From positions 248,001-312,000 of the forward strand of contig WYBT01000026.1 of assembly GCA_011525785.1 (NCBI GenBank): a stretch of 64,000 bases of DNA. The letters are read 5' to 3'. The notes beneath the pieces are model-generated. The model searched no databases. It saw only the letters and a program-made list of their open reading frames with translations, and was not told the origin of the DNA. The stretch's first letter is position 1. The number at the start of each line of letters is the position of its first letter. Positions 34,200-43,184 of this stretch are shown here, piece by piece. This stretch comes from Planctomycetaceae bacterium (GTDB lineage Bacteria; Planctomycetota; UBA1135; GCA-002686595). A program made the position numbers and the translations under genes.

Positions 34200-35480
34200 C
34201 TACTGCGACCAGCGCGCCCCGAAGGGCCGATCGAGCGCGAGGATGGAGCGCCCGCAGAAGCGTGCGAGTTCGATTCGGCCCCGCTCGTTGAAGTGGCACG
34301 AGTCGACGTAGACCTCGCCGGTGTCCTGGGCGAAGAGCGGCGAGCCGTCGAAGAAGTTGTGGCCCTGCTCGCGCAGTCGAGCGCCGCGTTCGCGCAGCAA
34401 GGGGTAGCCGATGCGCACGCCCTCGAGCCAAGCTTCGGAGGCGCCTCCGTTGCGCAGTTCGGCTTCCGTCGCGGGCTTGAAGCCGGCATCGTGCAAGGTG
34501 GGTTGAAGCACGTGGACGAACGTGATGCCGCGCGCTTCGCAGATCGCGCGCATCGAGCGTGCGTTCTCCTCCCAGATCTGCGCGCACAGCTCTACTGCCG
34601 CTTCCGGCGTCCGGTCGAAGGACCCGCCTCGCGATACGACGTTGTTCTTTGCCGCGCTGGCTTCGCGCTCGTAGATCTCGATCGCCCGCATCCAACGGCC
34701 GTAGCTGCCGCTGGTAGCCCACAGCCACACGCGCGAGGCGAGCGCGCTGCGTGAGAGCTGCAGCGAGTCGCCCAACCGATCCAGCCGCACCACCCACTTC
34801 TGTTCGCGGCGCACAGCGAGCTCGGCGTCCGCGAGAGCCGAACTCGAGCCCATCGGCGCCGCCACCAGCGGCAACCAGAACGGCGGGCACGGCAGGATCG
34901 GGTGGAATTGGTTGTCGACGTTGGTGTTGGCGACCGCGAGATCGTTGAAGCCGTCCAGGAGCAGCACCACATCGGGCTTGAAGCCGCAACTCAAGTCGTG
35001 TTGAAGCGCAGCGAGCGTCTGCGGCGCCTTGAATCCGGCGCGACCCATCGGAAAGACGCGCACGGACTTGCCTTGGGCGCGCGGGTCGGCCTCGAGCAAG
35101 CCTTCGATCTCTGCCAGGGATCCTTGCCCGACCTGTACGGCGACGGACCCGCCGTAGACGAACACACAAATCTCGTTGGCGCCGAACTCGAGGAACACGT
35201 TCCAGCGCTGGTCGTGGACCTTGTCGGAGGCGGCGTCGTCGAATGCGAACAGTGGGTGGAACGCGAGTGCATTGCCGTTCTGCCGGCGGACGCCGGCGTT
35301 CGGCTCGCCGAAGGCCTCGGTCATGCGGCTCACGAGGTCCTCGATCTTCGCGACGCTCTTCTCGGCGTCGTGGGTGGTCAGCACGCGCAGTGCGACTTCG
35401 GCCAGAGCCGCTGCGAGCACTCCGCCGCACAGCACCAAGCCGGCGCGTCGCAAGACCTTTCCGATCGCCGAGAAGCTCAT
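34200..35480 (-). CDS. SGNH/GDSL-like hydrolase domain membrane-anchored protein
   Basis: A 426-residue protein. The ATG at 35480 is followed by a signal anchor (AGLVLCGGVLAAALAEVALRVL). The SGNH blocks are recognisable though divergent: block I is VFVYGGSVAVQVGQG with Ser near 112, block III is LLDGFNDLAVANTN with Asn, and block V is VDSCHFNERGRIELA with the Asp-x-x-His pair near residue 396. This is the plan of exported esterases and O-acetyl transfer enzymes that act on surface glycans. Family members with GGS in block I are common in Planctomycetota and Chloroflexi as I recall. The next gene on this strand is the pseudogene at 33720. The substrate is unknown. Confidence 0.72.
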   Translation of the reverse strand: MSFSAIGKVLRRAGLVLCGGVLAAALAEVALRVLTTHDAEKSVAKIEDLVSRMTEAFGEPNAGVRRQNGNALAFHPLFAFDDAASDKVHDQRWNVFLEFGANEICVFVYGGSVAVQVGQGSLAEIEGLLEADPRAQGKSVRVFPMGRAGFKAPQTLAALQHDLSCGFKPDVVLLLDGFNDLAVANTNVDNQFHPILPCPPFWLPLVAAPMGSSSALADAELAVRREQKWVVRLDRLGDSLQLSRSALASRVWLWATSGSYGRWMRAIEIYEREASAAKNNVVSRGGSFDRTPEAAVELCAQIWEENARSMRAICEARGITFVHVLQPTLHDAGFKPATEAELRNGGASEAWLEGVRIGYPLLRERGARLREQGHNFFDGSPLFAQDTGEVYVDSCHFNERGRIELARFCGRSILALDRPFGARWSQ

Positions 35481-35728
35481 TTCGAGCGCTCGAGTGCGGC
35501 CCGCCGTCCCCAAGTGATCCGCGCTGCGCCGAGCCGTGGATCGCGGAGTCGACCTCGAAGTGTCTCGCGCTGCTCGTGATTCATCGCTGGACGGCCCGGG
35601 GACCGTCCGGGACTATTCCCTGATCCCCACGATCCGTCAAACGCGAGCCCCGGCGTTTCTCAGCGCCGTCGAAGTGCGACTTGCAGGGCGAGGAGCGTGC
35701 TCGGCGGGGTGGGGAGCGGCGGCTCAGG
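35481..35728. other. Non-coding stretch between SGNH gene and transposase remnant
   Basis: No convincing gene. The stretch around 35590-35650 has short GC-rich inverted pieces (GGACGG...CCGTCC and GGGACTATTCCC). As it flanks the remains of an IS91-like transposase it may hold an old IS end, but this is weak. Confidence 0.3.
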
Positions 35729-36060
35729 CGAAGTCGAGCCGTTCGCGTGAGCGCCCTGGAGCAAGTCTCGGCGCGCGGCGTGGAGGCTCGGTGGGCTGGC
35801 CGAGGTGGGTGAGGATCTTGCGCACGACGATGGGGTCTGTGAGCTGCGCGATGAGGCGTCTGGGTCCTCCGCAGTGCTGGCACGTCAGCAAGTCGAGAGC
35901 GAAGACGCGTTGCAGGAGCTCGGCCCCGTTTGAGCGCGACGAGTGGGATCGAGCCAGGTGCTGGGCGCAGGCGAGGGGGCGGGAGCGGGCGCCGTGGCGA
36001 TCGACAGAAGCGCAGTGGCGGCTCCGGCGAACAAGTGCAGCATGTGCAGCGCGCCGTCTA
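35729..36060 (-). pseudogene. 3' remnant of an IS91-like transposase gene
   Basis: Read on the minus strand, codons from about 35930 down to the stop at 35729 give GAELLQRVFALDLLTC, QHCGGPRRLIAQLTDP, IVVRKILTHLGQPTEPPRR and end RERLDFA. This is the well-known C-terminal segment of Y2/IS91-like transposases, with its CxxCGG motif. In the neighbouring frame, upstream codons read LHMLHLFAGAATALL and PSTWLDPTRRAQTG, which fits the preceding Pro-rich linker of the same family, so one frameshift near 35926 breaks the gene. The catalytic tyrosine part is missing, and the neighbouring gene (stop at 36087) starts where it should lie. It is therefore a dead fragment. Confidence 0.65.
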
Positions 36061-36086
36061 GTGCTGCTTCGCGCCGTCGCGTCGTG

Positions 36087-37991
36087 CTAGCGGTCTTCGC
36101 GCGGCGGAGCGAGCGAGCTCCACACCGACTCGCCCGGCAAGCGGAGTACGACTTCGGCCTCGCCAGAGGCGGGCAGCGTGATGGAGAAGGGCCATTGACG
36201 GCCGTGGCGCGGAAACGCGCCGCCGAAGTCGACCCAGCCACTGGGCTCGAAGTCGGCGCGGAACTGCGGGACTGCGTGGTAGCTCGCGCCCGGCGTGCCG
36301 CTGAACTCGAAGCGTCCCTCGCGGTCGGTCCAGACGAGCGCAGCGGGCGCGCAGTCGGGCACGTGTGAGTACACGCTGCTCTCGAGAGCCACGAGCACAG
36401 GGCGGAACGGCGTGCGGCCGTCGATGAGCAACAGGCAGCGCACGGAGCTGCGCAACTCGGGCGGCCGCTCGCGCACGACGAGTTCGAACTCCGGCAGGTG
36501 CGTGCCGGGCGCGAGCTCGAGTGTGCGTGAGTTCGGCTCGAGCTCCCAACGACGATCGAAGGCGTGGAGCCAGTCGCTAGCGCCGCCGAGCTGTGCGAAC
36601 GAGAAGCGCCCGCGCTCGTCGGAGGTGGTCGTGATGAAGTCGGGGCGCCCCAGCCCGAGCTGTGTCCCAAGGCGCAGCGACACGGGCTGGCCTTCAGCAT
36701 CCCGAACGATCCCGGTGACCGCGGTCGGCGCGTCGAACCCCAGCACCGCTGAGACGGATGGCGCCGGCCAGCTGAGGCGCAGCTGGGCCGCCGCGAGCGA
36801 GCCGTCCGTGGCGACGGCGATGAGCGAACTCGGAGCGCCGCCGCTCACGATGCACTCAGGGCTGTTCCAGGCGATGCGCCAGCGGTCGGGCGCCAGCACT
36901 TCGACCGCCGGGCTGTTGGCGAACACGTGTCGCCACGCCATGTCCTCAGCGACACCGCACCAGTTCGTGGGCTCGCTGCCATCGCGAATACGAACCTGGT
37001 AGAGCTCGAGCGGCGCCGAGCCCGTGCTGCGCACCGCGTTCACTTCGATCCAAGTGACCGAGTCCAGTTGCACGTCGAACGACTCGCTTCGCAGCGGAAC
37101 GAACTTGTCGCGATAGCCGCGCGCGCGGATGCGAACGTCGAGTTCGGTCTGCGAAGCGACGCCGTCGACTCGAACTACGCCTCGCTCGTCGCCGCGCCAC
37201 GGGCCGCGCCAGAAGGCGTGCGTCGAGAGGTAGCCGAAGCGCTCTGCCATCGCGCTGGCAGCGCCGGGCGGCCCGACCTCGACCGCCGCGATGGGCTTGT
37301 CGAATCTCGAACGCACGGTCAGGGTTCGCGTCGGAGCGACTTCGAGCACGAAGTCCTGCGTGTTCGAGCCGTCCGCGTCGAGCGTGAGCGCGCTGTCGGG
37401 CGCATCGGCGAAGCCGCTGGCACCCGCGCTGAGCGTCACGCGTCCGGGCGGCAGCGTGCGGCAGACGTACGAGCCCGATGCGTCGGTCACCGCGAGCGGC
37501 GCGAGGTTCCACAGCTCCGGTCGCACGCCGCGCACGGGTCCGACGACGCCGTAAACATGAGCGCCGCTTATGGGCTCGCCAGCGCGCGTGCGCACGCGGC
37601 CGCGCAGTTCGACGGGCTCGTGCAGCGTGAGCAAGCCCAGTTCGTACGACGTGTTGAGGAGGAACACGTTGTCGACGACGGTGGGCGCGAAGCGAGGCGC
37701 CGTGACGCGCAGCGTCGCGCGAAAATACTCCACGTCCCAACTCGGCCGCAGCCAAGGCAGCTCGAAACGGCCGCGCGCGTCGCTTGTCGCTCCGCCGAGC
37801 TCGAGCTGGCGCTCGCCCTCGCGCGTCCAGAGTCTCAGTTCCGCCCCTGCGATCGCCGCGCCCGAGCTGTCAACGATCGAGCCGGTCAGCGAGCACGGCG
37901 CGGGCCTCCAACTCTCGGTGTCGACGACCTGCTGCGCCGCAACGGCGAGGTTGACCAGTCCGGCGATGGCGAGGAGGGCGCGAACGGGCAT
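36087..37991 (-). CDS. Exported carboxypeptidase-regulatory-like repeat protein (type B)
   Basis: A 634-residue protein. The start at 37991 gives a signal peptide (PVRALLAIAGLVNLAVAAQQ); a GTG at 38030 in the same frame is less likely. At least four CarboxypepD-regulatory-like modules follow: SLTGSIVDSSGAAIAGAELRL, VELRGRVRTRAGEPISGAHV, the region with TGIVRDAEGQPVSLRLG, and a last one before the end (WTDREGRFEFSGTPG). Each has the small hydrophobic-Gly pattern of this beta-sandwich and the final D-x-x-G-R-F/Y-x-F turn. No catalytic domain. Same family as 26803-28269 and 54079-55929. Role unknown; likely a surface protein. Confidence 0.72.
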   Translation of the reverse strand: MPVRALLAIAGLVNLAVAAQQVVDTESWRPAPCSLTGSIVDSSGAAIAGAELRLWTREGERQLELGGATSDARGRFELPWLRPSWDVEYFRATLRVTAPRFAPTVVDNVFLLNTSYELGLLTLHEPVELRGRVRTRAGEPISGAHVYGVVGPVRGVRPELWNLAPLAVTDASGSYVCRTLPPGRVTLSAGASGFADAPDSALTLDADGSNTQDFVLEVAPTRTLTVRSRFDKPIAAVEVGPPGAASAMAERFGYLSTHAFWRGPWRGDERGVVRVDGVASQTELDVRIRARGYRDKFVPLRSESFDVQLDSVTWIEVNAVRSTGSAPLELYQVRIRDGSEPTNWCGVAEDMAWRHVFANSPAVEVLAPDRWRIAWNSPECIVSGGAPSSLIAVATDGSLAAAQLRLSWPAPSVSAVLGFDAPTAVTGIVRDAEGQPVSLRLGTQLGLGRPDFITTTSDERGRFSFAQLGGASDWLHAFDRRWELEPNSRTLELAPGTHLPEFELVVRERPPELRSSVRCLLLIDGRTPFRPVLVALESSVYSHVPDCAPAALVWTDREGRFEFSGTPGASYHAVPQFRADFEPSGWVDFGGAFPRHGRQWPFSITLPASGEAEVVLRLPGESVWSSLAPPREDR

Positions 37992-38147
37992 CGGATGCTG
38001 ACTAGCGTTGCTCTCTGGAGCGGTTGACACTCGTGACGACGCGTCGTGGAAGTCGCCGGTCGAGTCGCGCTAGCTGCACTGGGTGCGCTGAGCCGAGCGC
38101 GGCGAACTTCTGGCGTCGGCGCGGACCGGCGGCCACGATGGCGTGCG

Positions 38148-39506
38148 ATGAGGATTCTGGCTGTTCTCGCGCTGCTGTCCGCTGGCCTCGCGTCGATCTC
38201 AGCGCCGCCGCGCGAGCGTGACTGGGCCGAGATAGCGGGCCCGTCGCGCGCGGAACTTCCCGAGCCGCTCGCGGCCGTGCGTTGGCGCACCGACGTGGCG
38301 AAGTCGCTCGAAGAGGCGCGCGCCTCGAATCGACCGCTCTTCGTCACGTTGCGCTGTCTCCCGTGCAAGCAGTGCGCGAGCTTCGACGCCGCGGTGCTCG
38401 AGGGCGGGCGCGAGCTCGACCCGCTGCTCGCGCAGTTCGTGACCGTGCGGCTCACCGACGCGAGCGCGCTAGACCTGCGTCTGTTCCCGGTCGAGGGCTT
38501 CCAGGACCTCGATCTGTCGTGGTGGGGCTACCTGCTCTCGCCGCAGGGCCAGATCTATTCGATCTTCGGCGGCAAGGACCACGTCTCCGACGCGACGCGC
38601 ATCTCGACTGCGGCGCTCGCGAACACGCTGCGAGCGGTGCTCGAGCACCACTACGACCCGCGGCGCGCGAGCTGGGATGTCGACGGGGCGCCGCCCGCGC
38701 TCGATGGGGCCGCGCCGACGCCGCTCTCGCTCATGGGCGCGGAGTCGTGGCGCAAGCGGCCCGCGGGGCAGTCGCTCGCCAAAGACGGCTGCCTGCACTG
38801 CCATCAGGTGAACGAGATCCTGCGTCAGCCCGCGCTCGATGCGCAACGCTTCGACAAGCATCGCGAGCTCGACATGTGGCCGCTGCCGGAGAACGTCGGG
38901 CTCGTGCTCGATCGCGACGACGGCTTGCGCATCACGCGCGTCGAGCCCGACTCCGCCGCTGCGCGCGCGGGGCTTCGCGCGGGCGATCGACTCGCTGCGG
39001 CGGGGGAGCGCAAGCTCTTCGGGCAAGCGGACCTTCGCGGAGTGCTGCACCGCGGGCCGCGCGGCGCGGGCGAGCTCGTCGTGCGCGCCTGGCGCGGAGC
39101 TGAGCTCGTCATTGCCAAACTCGAGCTGCGCGAGGGCTGGCGCGCGACCGAACTGGGGTGGCGCAAGTCGATCGCCGACGGGAACATCGGGGCCGTGCCA
39201 GGCTTCTCCTGGCCGCTCGAGGTCAAGCCCGCTGAGCGCGCCAAACGCGGCCTTTCGGCCGGGAAAATGGCGGTGAAGCCCTGGTTCGGCCAGGACAGCG
39301 AACACTTGCCCGCTTACGTCGCCGGGCTGCGCGCAGAGGACGTGATCGTGGCCGTGGGCGGCCAGTCGCCGGACCTCGCCCAGCGCGAATTCATGGCCTG
39401 GTTCCGGCTGCGCTACGAGCCCGGCGACGAGGTCGTGCTCAGCGTGCGCGACGCTCGCGGCGCCGGGCGAGAGATCCGCTACCGCGCGCCAGCGCCGGGC
39501 GGCTGA
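38148..39506 (+). CDS. Exported thioredoxin-fold / CXXCH / PDZ protein (Trx7/PDZ family)
   Basis: A 452-residue exported protein. The ATG at 38148 is followed by a signal peptide (RILAVLALLSAGLASISA). A thioredoxin-like domain (about 45-175) has CLPCKQC at 70-76, two overlapping CxxC pairs in the redox position. CLHCH at about 215-219 is a c-type heme attachment site. Two PDZ domains follow (GLVLDRDDGLRITRVEPDSAAARAG and YVAGLRAEDVIVAVGGQ). NCBI uses the name Trx7/PDZ domain-containing (seleno)protein for such proteins in Planctomycetota; here all Sec positions appear as Cys. A role in periplasmic redox signalling or thiol quality control is likely. The 3' end overlaps the convergent gene by 28 bases. 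Confidence 0.75.
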   Translation: MRILAVLALLSAGLASISAPPRERDWAEIAGPSRAELPEPLAAVRWRTDVAKSLEEARASNRPLFVTLRCLPCKQCASFDAAVLEGGRELDPLLAQFVTVRLTDASALDLRLFPVEGFQDLDLSWWGYLLSPQGQIYSIFGGKDHVSDATRISTAALANTLRAVLEHHYDPRRASWDVDGAPPALDGAAPTPLSLMGAESWRKRPAGQSLAKDGCLHCHQVNEILRQPALDAQRFDKHRELDMWPLPENVGLVLDRDDGLRITRVEPDSAAARAGLRAGDRLAAAGERKLFGQADLRGVLHRGPRGAGELVVRAWRGAELVIAKLELREGWRATELGWRKSIADGNIGAVPGFSWPLEVKPAERAKRGLSAGKMAVKPWFGQDSEHLPAYVAGLRAEDVIVAVGGQSPDLAQREFMAWFRLRYEPGDEVVLSVRDARGAGREIRYRAPAPGG

Positions 39507-40636
39507 GCCACGCTCGAACTCGCGTCGAAGCGCGCGCTGCGGCCGGTCCAGGCCTTGGCGGTCTCGATCCACAGCTTGGCGGCTTCCACGCTGAGCACCG
39601 GCGCGCGCCCTTCGCTCTTGCGCGCGTTCTCGGCGTTGAACTTCTCGGTCAAGGCCTCGGGCGTCTGCGTCGCGAGCGCTTCGAGCCCGTTCGCGCCCGT
39701 GCGCGCGAGCAGCTCGGCGCTGCGGCCGTCGATGTCGCGCACGGTGAGCAGCTCGGCCTGCGCCAGCCAGTCCGCCAGCCGCTCGCGATCGACCTGCAAG
39801 AGCGCGGCGAGTTCGGCCTGGCTGCGCACGCGCGAGCCGGCGCTCACCAGATCGCCGACGGTGTAGATGCCGTGCGCATTGAGGCGCTTGCCGAACGCCT
39901 CGCCGATGCCCTGGACCTGCTCCACGCCGATCTGCGGCGTGAACTCGGCCGAGGTGAAGCTGTGCGCCGAGTTGGGCTTGGGCGTGGGGACGATCGTCAG
40001 CGCGAGCTTGCTCAAGCGACTGGGATCGATCGACTCGCCGGGCTTCACGAAGCGGTAGTCGATCACGCCCAGCGGCGAGACATCGACCGCGACCTTGGCC
40101 TCGAGCGAGAACTCGCGCACGACGAAGTTCGAAACGGGGTTGCTGGTCTCCGACAGCCGCGCCTGCAAGCTGTCGAGCGAGTGCTTCACGGCGCTGGCGA
40201 AGTCGTCGGGCGTGCGCGACGAGGCCTGGCGCAGCGCAGCGAGCTCCTGTTCGAGCGCGAGGTTGCGTTCGCGCAGCGCGGCGACTTCGCGCTTGAGCAC
40301 GGCGAGCACCTCGAGCAGGTTCTTGGCCGAGTCGGCGTCCTTCCCGTCGGCGGTTGCGATCGGCGTGAACAGGCCGTGTACGCCGTCGATCGCGACCAGG
40401 CGGTCGTCGCCCACCTTGAGGAACTCCGGCCGCTCGGCGAGCCCCTTGGTGAGCGCGCTGTCGGCGGCGCTGCTGATCGCGCCGGGCTTGGCTGTCGCGC
40501 CGCCGCCGAGCGACGGTCGATCGAGCAGCGGGGTCAGGCCTGCGCTCGCGTTCTCGCGTGCGAGGTGTGCGCCGCCGGGGACGTTGGCCGTCACCGGCGC
40601 GCTGGGCTTGAGGGTCTTGCGGGTGCGCTTGGCCAT
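39479..40636 (-). CDS. Helix-hairpin-helix (DUF4332-like) protein with coiled coil, last gene of the subtilase cluster
   Basis: A 385-residue soluble protein with no signal or membrane helix. A coiled coil lies at about 104-137 (LLEVLAVLKREVAALRERN). Next comes a helix DDFASAVKHSLDSLQARL and a strand block NFVVREFSLEAKVAVDV, the same helix-then-beta order found in the three genes before it. From about 236 a tandem HhH domain begins (VEQVQGIGEAFGKRLNAHGI, YTVGDLVSAG) that resembles DUF4332 and the tail of the protease that heads the cluster. It is the terminal gene of a minus-strand set of five, 17 bases behind its neighbour. HhH units of this kind mediate DNA or protein contacts. No function is known. 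Confidence 0.68.
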   Translation of the reverse strand: MAKRTRKTLKPSAPVTANVPGGAHLARENASAGLTPLLDRPSLGGGATAKPGAISSAADSALTKGLAERPEFLKVGDDRLVAIDGVHGLFTPIATADGKDADSAKNLLEVLAVLKREVAALRERNLALEQELAALRQASSRTPDDFASAVKHSLDSLQARLSETSNPVSNFVVREFSLEAKVAVDVSPLGVIDYRFVKPGESIDPSRLSKLALTIVPTPKPNSAHSFTSAEFTPQIGVEQVQGIGEAFGKRLNAHGIYTVGDLVSAGSRVRSQAELAALLQVDRERLADWLAQAELLTVRDIDGRSAELLARTGANGLEALATQTPEALTEKFNAENARKSEGRAPVLSVEAAKLWIETAKAWTGRSARFDASSSVAQPPGAGAR

Positions 40637-40653
40637 GGTCGAACTCGGGGCTG

Positions 40654-41061
40654 CTAACGAGGCCCTTCGGCGCTGCGCGGGGCGACGACTTCCGCGTAGC
40701 CGTTCGGCGCGAGTTCCAGGCGCACGCGCAGTCCGGACGAGGCCTGGTAGCCGTACAGGCTCACCGCGGTCGGATCGAGCGGGCGGACGCGCAACTGCGC
40801 GCTCGCGCTGCTCGCGGAGTCGCTCGCGGACTCGGTCACAGAGGCCGCCATCTCCAGCTCGATCGACACCGAGCGGAACGTGAACCACAGCGGCGGCAGC
40901 GCGAGTTCACCGGGCGACGCGGCCTCGCGCTCCTTGGCGCGCGCGAGCGCGAACTCGTCCAGCTTGTGCTGCGCGGCGACGACGGAATCGACGGTCGACG
41001 CGAGCAGGCGGCCGAGCTCCAGCGAATCGACGGCGGACGTGCGGGGCGCGGAGGGGGACAT
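40654..41061 (-). CDS. Small helix-plus-beta protein (DUF2589-like), subtilase cluster
   Basis: A 135-residue protein with no signal. A helix (LELGRLLASTVDSVVAAQHKL, about 14-40) is followed by LPPLWFTFRSVSIELEMAAS and a C-terminal strand pair SASAQLRVRPLDP and LRVRLELAP. The helix-PPLW-strand order recalls DUF2589 proteins (a helix, then a hydrophobic strand, then a long antiparallel pair), as I remember that family. It appears to be the minimal version of the domain shared with the two larger proteins upstream. Weak start choice: the ATG at 41061 is preceded by a G-rich stretch. Function unknown. Confidence 0.6.
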   Translation of the reverse strand: MSPSAPRTSAVDSLELGRLLASTVDSVVAAQHKLDEFALARAKEREAASPGELALPPLWFTFRSVSIELEMAASVTESASDSASSASAQLRVRPLDPTAVSLYGYQASSGLRVRLELAPNGYAEVVAPRSAEGPR

Positions 41062-41138
41062 GGGGGGCGTGGAACGGGAACGCCGCGCGGGCGAGCGAAC
41101 AGCGTACGACGCCGTCGCTCGCCCGGGGCGGTTGTCGC

Positions 41139-42062
41139 TCAGAACGTGACCGTGACGTTGCTCGAAACCAGGCCGATGCGCGCCTCGACGATCACGTCGA
41201 TCGGCGAGCGGTCGGCCTGCGGGTCGAGGAACTCGCGCCGCAGCTCGATCTCGATGCGGCCTTCGCTGTCGGTGACGGTGTTCGCCGGATCGGCGAAGCG
41301 CCACGGAACGCCCTGAGTGTCGATCGAGAGCGCCTTGCCGACGATCGGCGTGCCGTCGCGGCGGCGGTACTCGAGCAGCACGCTGGCCGTGCGCGCAGCC
41401 GGCGGACCGGCGATGTCGAGGATCTCGCCCTCGATCAGCGCCAGGCGCGGGCCCTGGATGGCCTGGTTGGGCTTGGGCACGCCGACGTCGCGGCGCGGGC
41501 GCAGCAGCGCGTTCATGCGCATCGAGCCCACGGCCGTGTCGCTGGAGTTGACCACGCCGCTGGAGGCGCTCGACGAGCTGTTGCGATCGCCGCCGAAGCG
41601 CGGTGGCCCGAGCACGAAGCCGAGCAGGCCGCCGCCTGTGGGGCCGGCCGAACTCGACGACGAGCCGATCGAGTTCGAACTCGACTTCGCCTCGCTGGTG
41701 AACTCGCGCGCGTAGAACTCGCCTTGCAGGCGCACGCTGCTCCACTCGTAGAACACCGGGTCGATGAAGTTCACCAGCGGCAGCTTGCGCGTGAAGGTCT
41801 GCACGCTGTCGAGGTTGCCCAGGTCGTCGAAGACCTTCTCCTGGACCGCGATCACGTCGACCTTGGTGGTCGCGAGCGCGGTGGCGCTGGTGGCCGAGGT
41901 GTCGTTGAGCTGGCGCTGCGTGTTCGCGACGGCGTCGCCGCAGGCGCGCACGAGGTCGCCGAAGGCCAGGCCTGCGCCGCGGATCTCGTCGGTGACGTCC
42001 GCCTCGCCGCGCTTGGTCTTGGCGAGCGCCGAGGCGATGCCGATCAGGGTTGCGATGGTCAT
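41139..42062 (-). CDS. Helix-plus-beta protein with Ig-like C-terminal domain, paralogue of the next gene upstream
   Basis: A 307-residue protein with a fair ribosome site (AGGAG, 8 bases before the ATG). It has ADVTDEIRGAGLAFGD (residues 21-36), then an amphipathic helix, then VNFIDPVFYEWSSV, a Ser/Gly-rich loop, NALLRPRRDVGVP, and a C-terminal Ig-like or Big-1-like beta-sandwich ending ARIGLVSSNVTVTF. The same blocks in the same order occur in the gene at 42093, so they are paralogues: the text AxVTxEx..AGxAFGD and (V/I)NF(I/V)xPxxxEW are shared. No signal peptide. DUF2589-like by architecture. Function unknown; the cluster suggests parts of one assembly. Confidence 0.68.
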   Translation of the reverse strand: MTIATLIGIASALAKTKRGEADVTDEIRGAGLAFGDLVRACGDAVANTQRQLNDTSATSATALATTKVDVIAVQEKVFDDLGNLDSVQTFTRKLPLVNFIDPVFYEWSSVRLQGEFYAREFTSEAKSSSNSIGSSSSSAGPTGGGLLGFVLGPPRFGGDRNSSSSASSGVVNSSDTAVGSMRMNALLRPRRDVGVPKPNQAIQGPRLALIEGEILDIAGPPAARTASVLLEYRRRDGTPIVGKALSIDTQGVPWRFADPANTVTDSEGRIEIELRREFLDPQADRSPIDVIVEARIGLVSSNVTVTF

Positions 42063-42092
42063 GGTTGTGCTCCTATTGCTTGTCGCGCGCGA

Positions 42093-43139
42093 CTAGAGGT
42101 TGACGACCACGGAGTTGGAAACCTGACCCAGGCGCGCCGTGACGCGTTGACCGGTCGGGCGCAGGAAGCGCACGTTGGGGATGTCGCGCGAGAGAGTGAC
42201 CTTGACCTGGCCCTGCGCGTTGGTGGTGCTGCCGTTGAAGCCGCCGCCGGTGGCGAAGCTCAGGCGGAAGGCGTCGGCGTCGATCTCGAGCGGAACGTTG
42301 GGGTTCACGTCGCCGCTGGCCTTGCGCACGGTGATGGTGAGCTCCATCGCGCGCTGCGTGACGATGCCCTGGCTCTTGGTCTCGGCGATGGTCCCTTGAG
42401 CGAAGTAGATCGAGGGCCCGATCGTGACTTCAGCCGGCACCGGGAACTTGGTGGTGCGGCGCGGCGAGAGCTGCGCGTCGAGGCGCACCTGGCCCGTGGC
42501 GAAGTCGGCCTCGAAGTCGCTGCGGCTCGTGCCGAAGCTCGAGCGCGAGCTGTCGGTGCTCGCTCCGCCGAGGTTCAGCGGAATGATGCCCAGCAGCGTG
42601 CGCTTGACGCCGAAGGACGAGCTCGAGGACTGCGAGCGGTTGAAGCGCACGCCTTGCTCGATGTCGAACTCGCCGACTTCGAGATCCATCGAGATCGCCA
42701 CGTGCTCCCACTCGTGCACGGTGGGCGTCACGAAGTTGATCAGCGACACGTCGGCCGTGATCAGGTCGGTGTCGTCGGCCACCGGGCGGCCGTCGTCGTC
42801 GAGCTTCTGGATCACGTCAGTGACGACCGTGATCTTCGTCGCCGACAGGCGCTTGGCGGTCTCGACCATGCCCTTGTCGAGCGCGGCCTGCGAGCGCGCG
42901 ACCGCGCCGCCGATGGCCATCAGCACATCGCCGAAGGCCGGACCGGCCTTGGTCAACTCCTCGGTGACGTCGGCGTTCTGCGACTGCACCGCCGTCGTCG
43001 CGCCCACGGGCACGATCGCGGCCGTGATGCCGCCCACCGGCGTCGCACTGCGCGTGGCGGCCAAGGGCGCCGCGGCTCGCCGCCCGACTCCGCCGTTGCG
43101 CTCGTCGCGCGTGGCGGTCTTCCTGCGTGTCTGGACCAT
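42093..43139 (-). CDS. Helix-plus-beta protein with Ig-like C-terminal domain, paralogue of 41139
   Basis: A 348-residue protein. I chose the ATG at 43139 because AAGGAG lies about 8 bases before it; an in-frame ATG-like start at 43184 would add 15 residues right up to the protease stop. The N-terminal 50 residues are basic and Ala/Pro-rich. Then ADVTEELTKAGPAFGD (57-72), a helix with VARSQAALDKG, INFVTPTVHEWEHV, a Ser-rich loop (SQSSSSSFG), DAQLSPRRTTKFP, and a C-terminal Ig-like domain (TTNAQGQVKVTLSRD, QVSNSVVVNL). It is clearly related to the next gene. It follows the protease gene by 45 bases. Confidence 0.68.
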   Translation of the reverse strand: MVQTRRKTATRDERNGGVGRRAAAPLAATRSATPVGGITAAIVPVGATTAVQSQNADVTEELTKAGPAFGDVLMAIGGAVARSQAALDKGMVETAKRLSATKITVVTDVIQKLDDDGRPVADDTDLITADVSLINFVTPTVHEWEHVAISMDLEVGEFDIEQGVRFNRSQSSSSSFGVKRTLLGIIPLNLGGASTDSSRSSFGTSRSDFEADFATGQVRLDAQLSPRRTTKFPVPAEVTIGPSIYFAQGTIAETKSQGIVTQRAMELTITVRKASGDVNPNVPLEIDADAFRLSFATGGGFNGSTTNAQGQVKVTLSRDIPNVRFLRPTGQRVTARLGQVSNSVVVNL

Positions 43140-43184
43140 CTCGTCTTCTCCTTCGAAGCTTCCTGTTGGATTGCAATCGCTCAC

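Noticed and set aside
35590..35660. A possible IS terminal inverted repeat near the transposase remnant
   Set aside because: The inverted pieces are only 5-6 bp and no matching other end was found.
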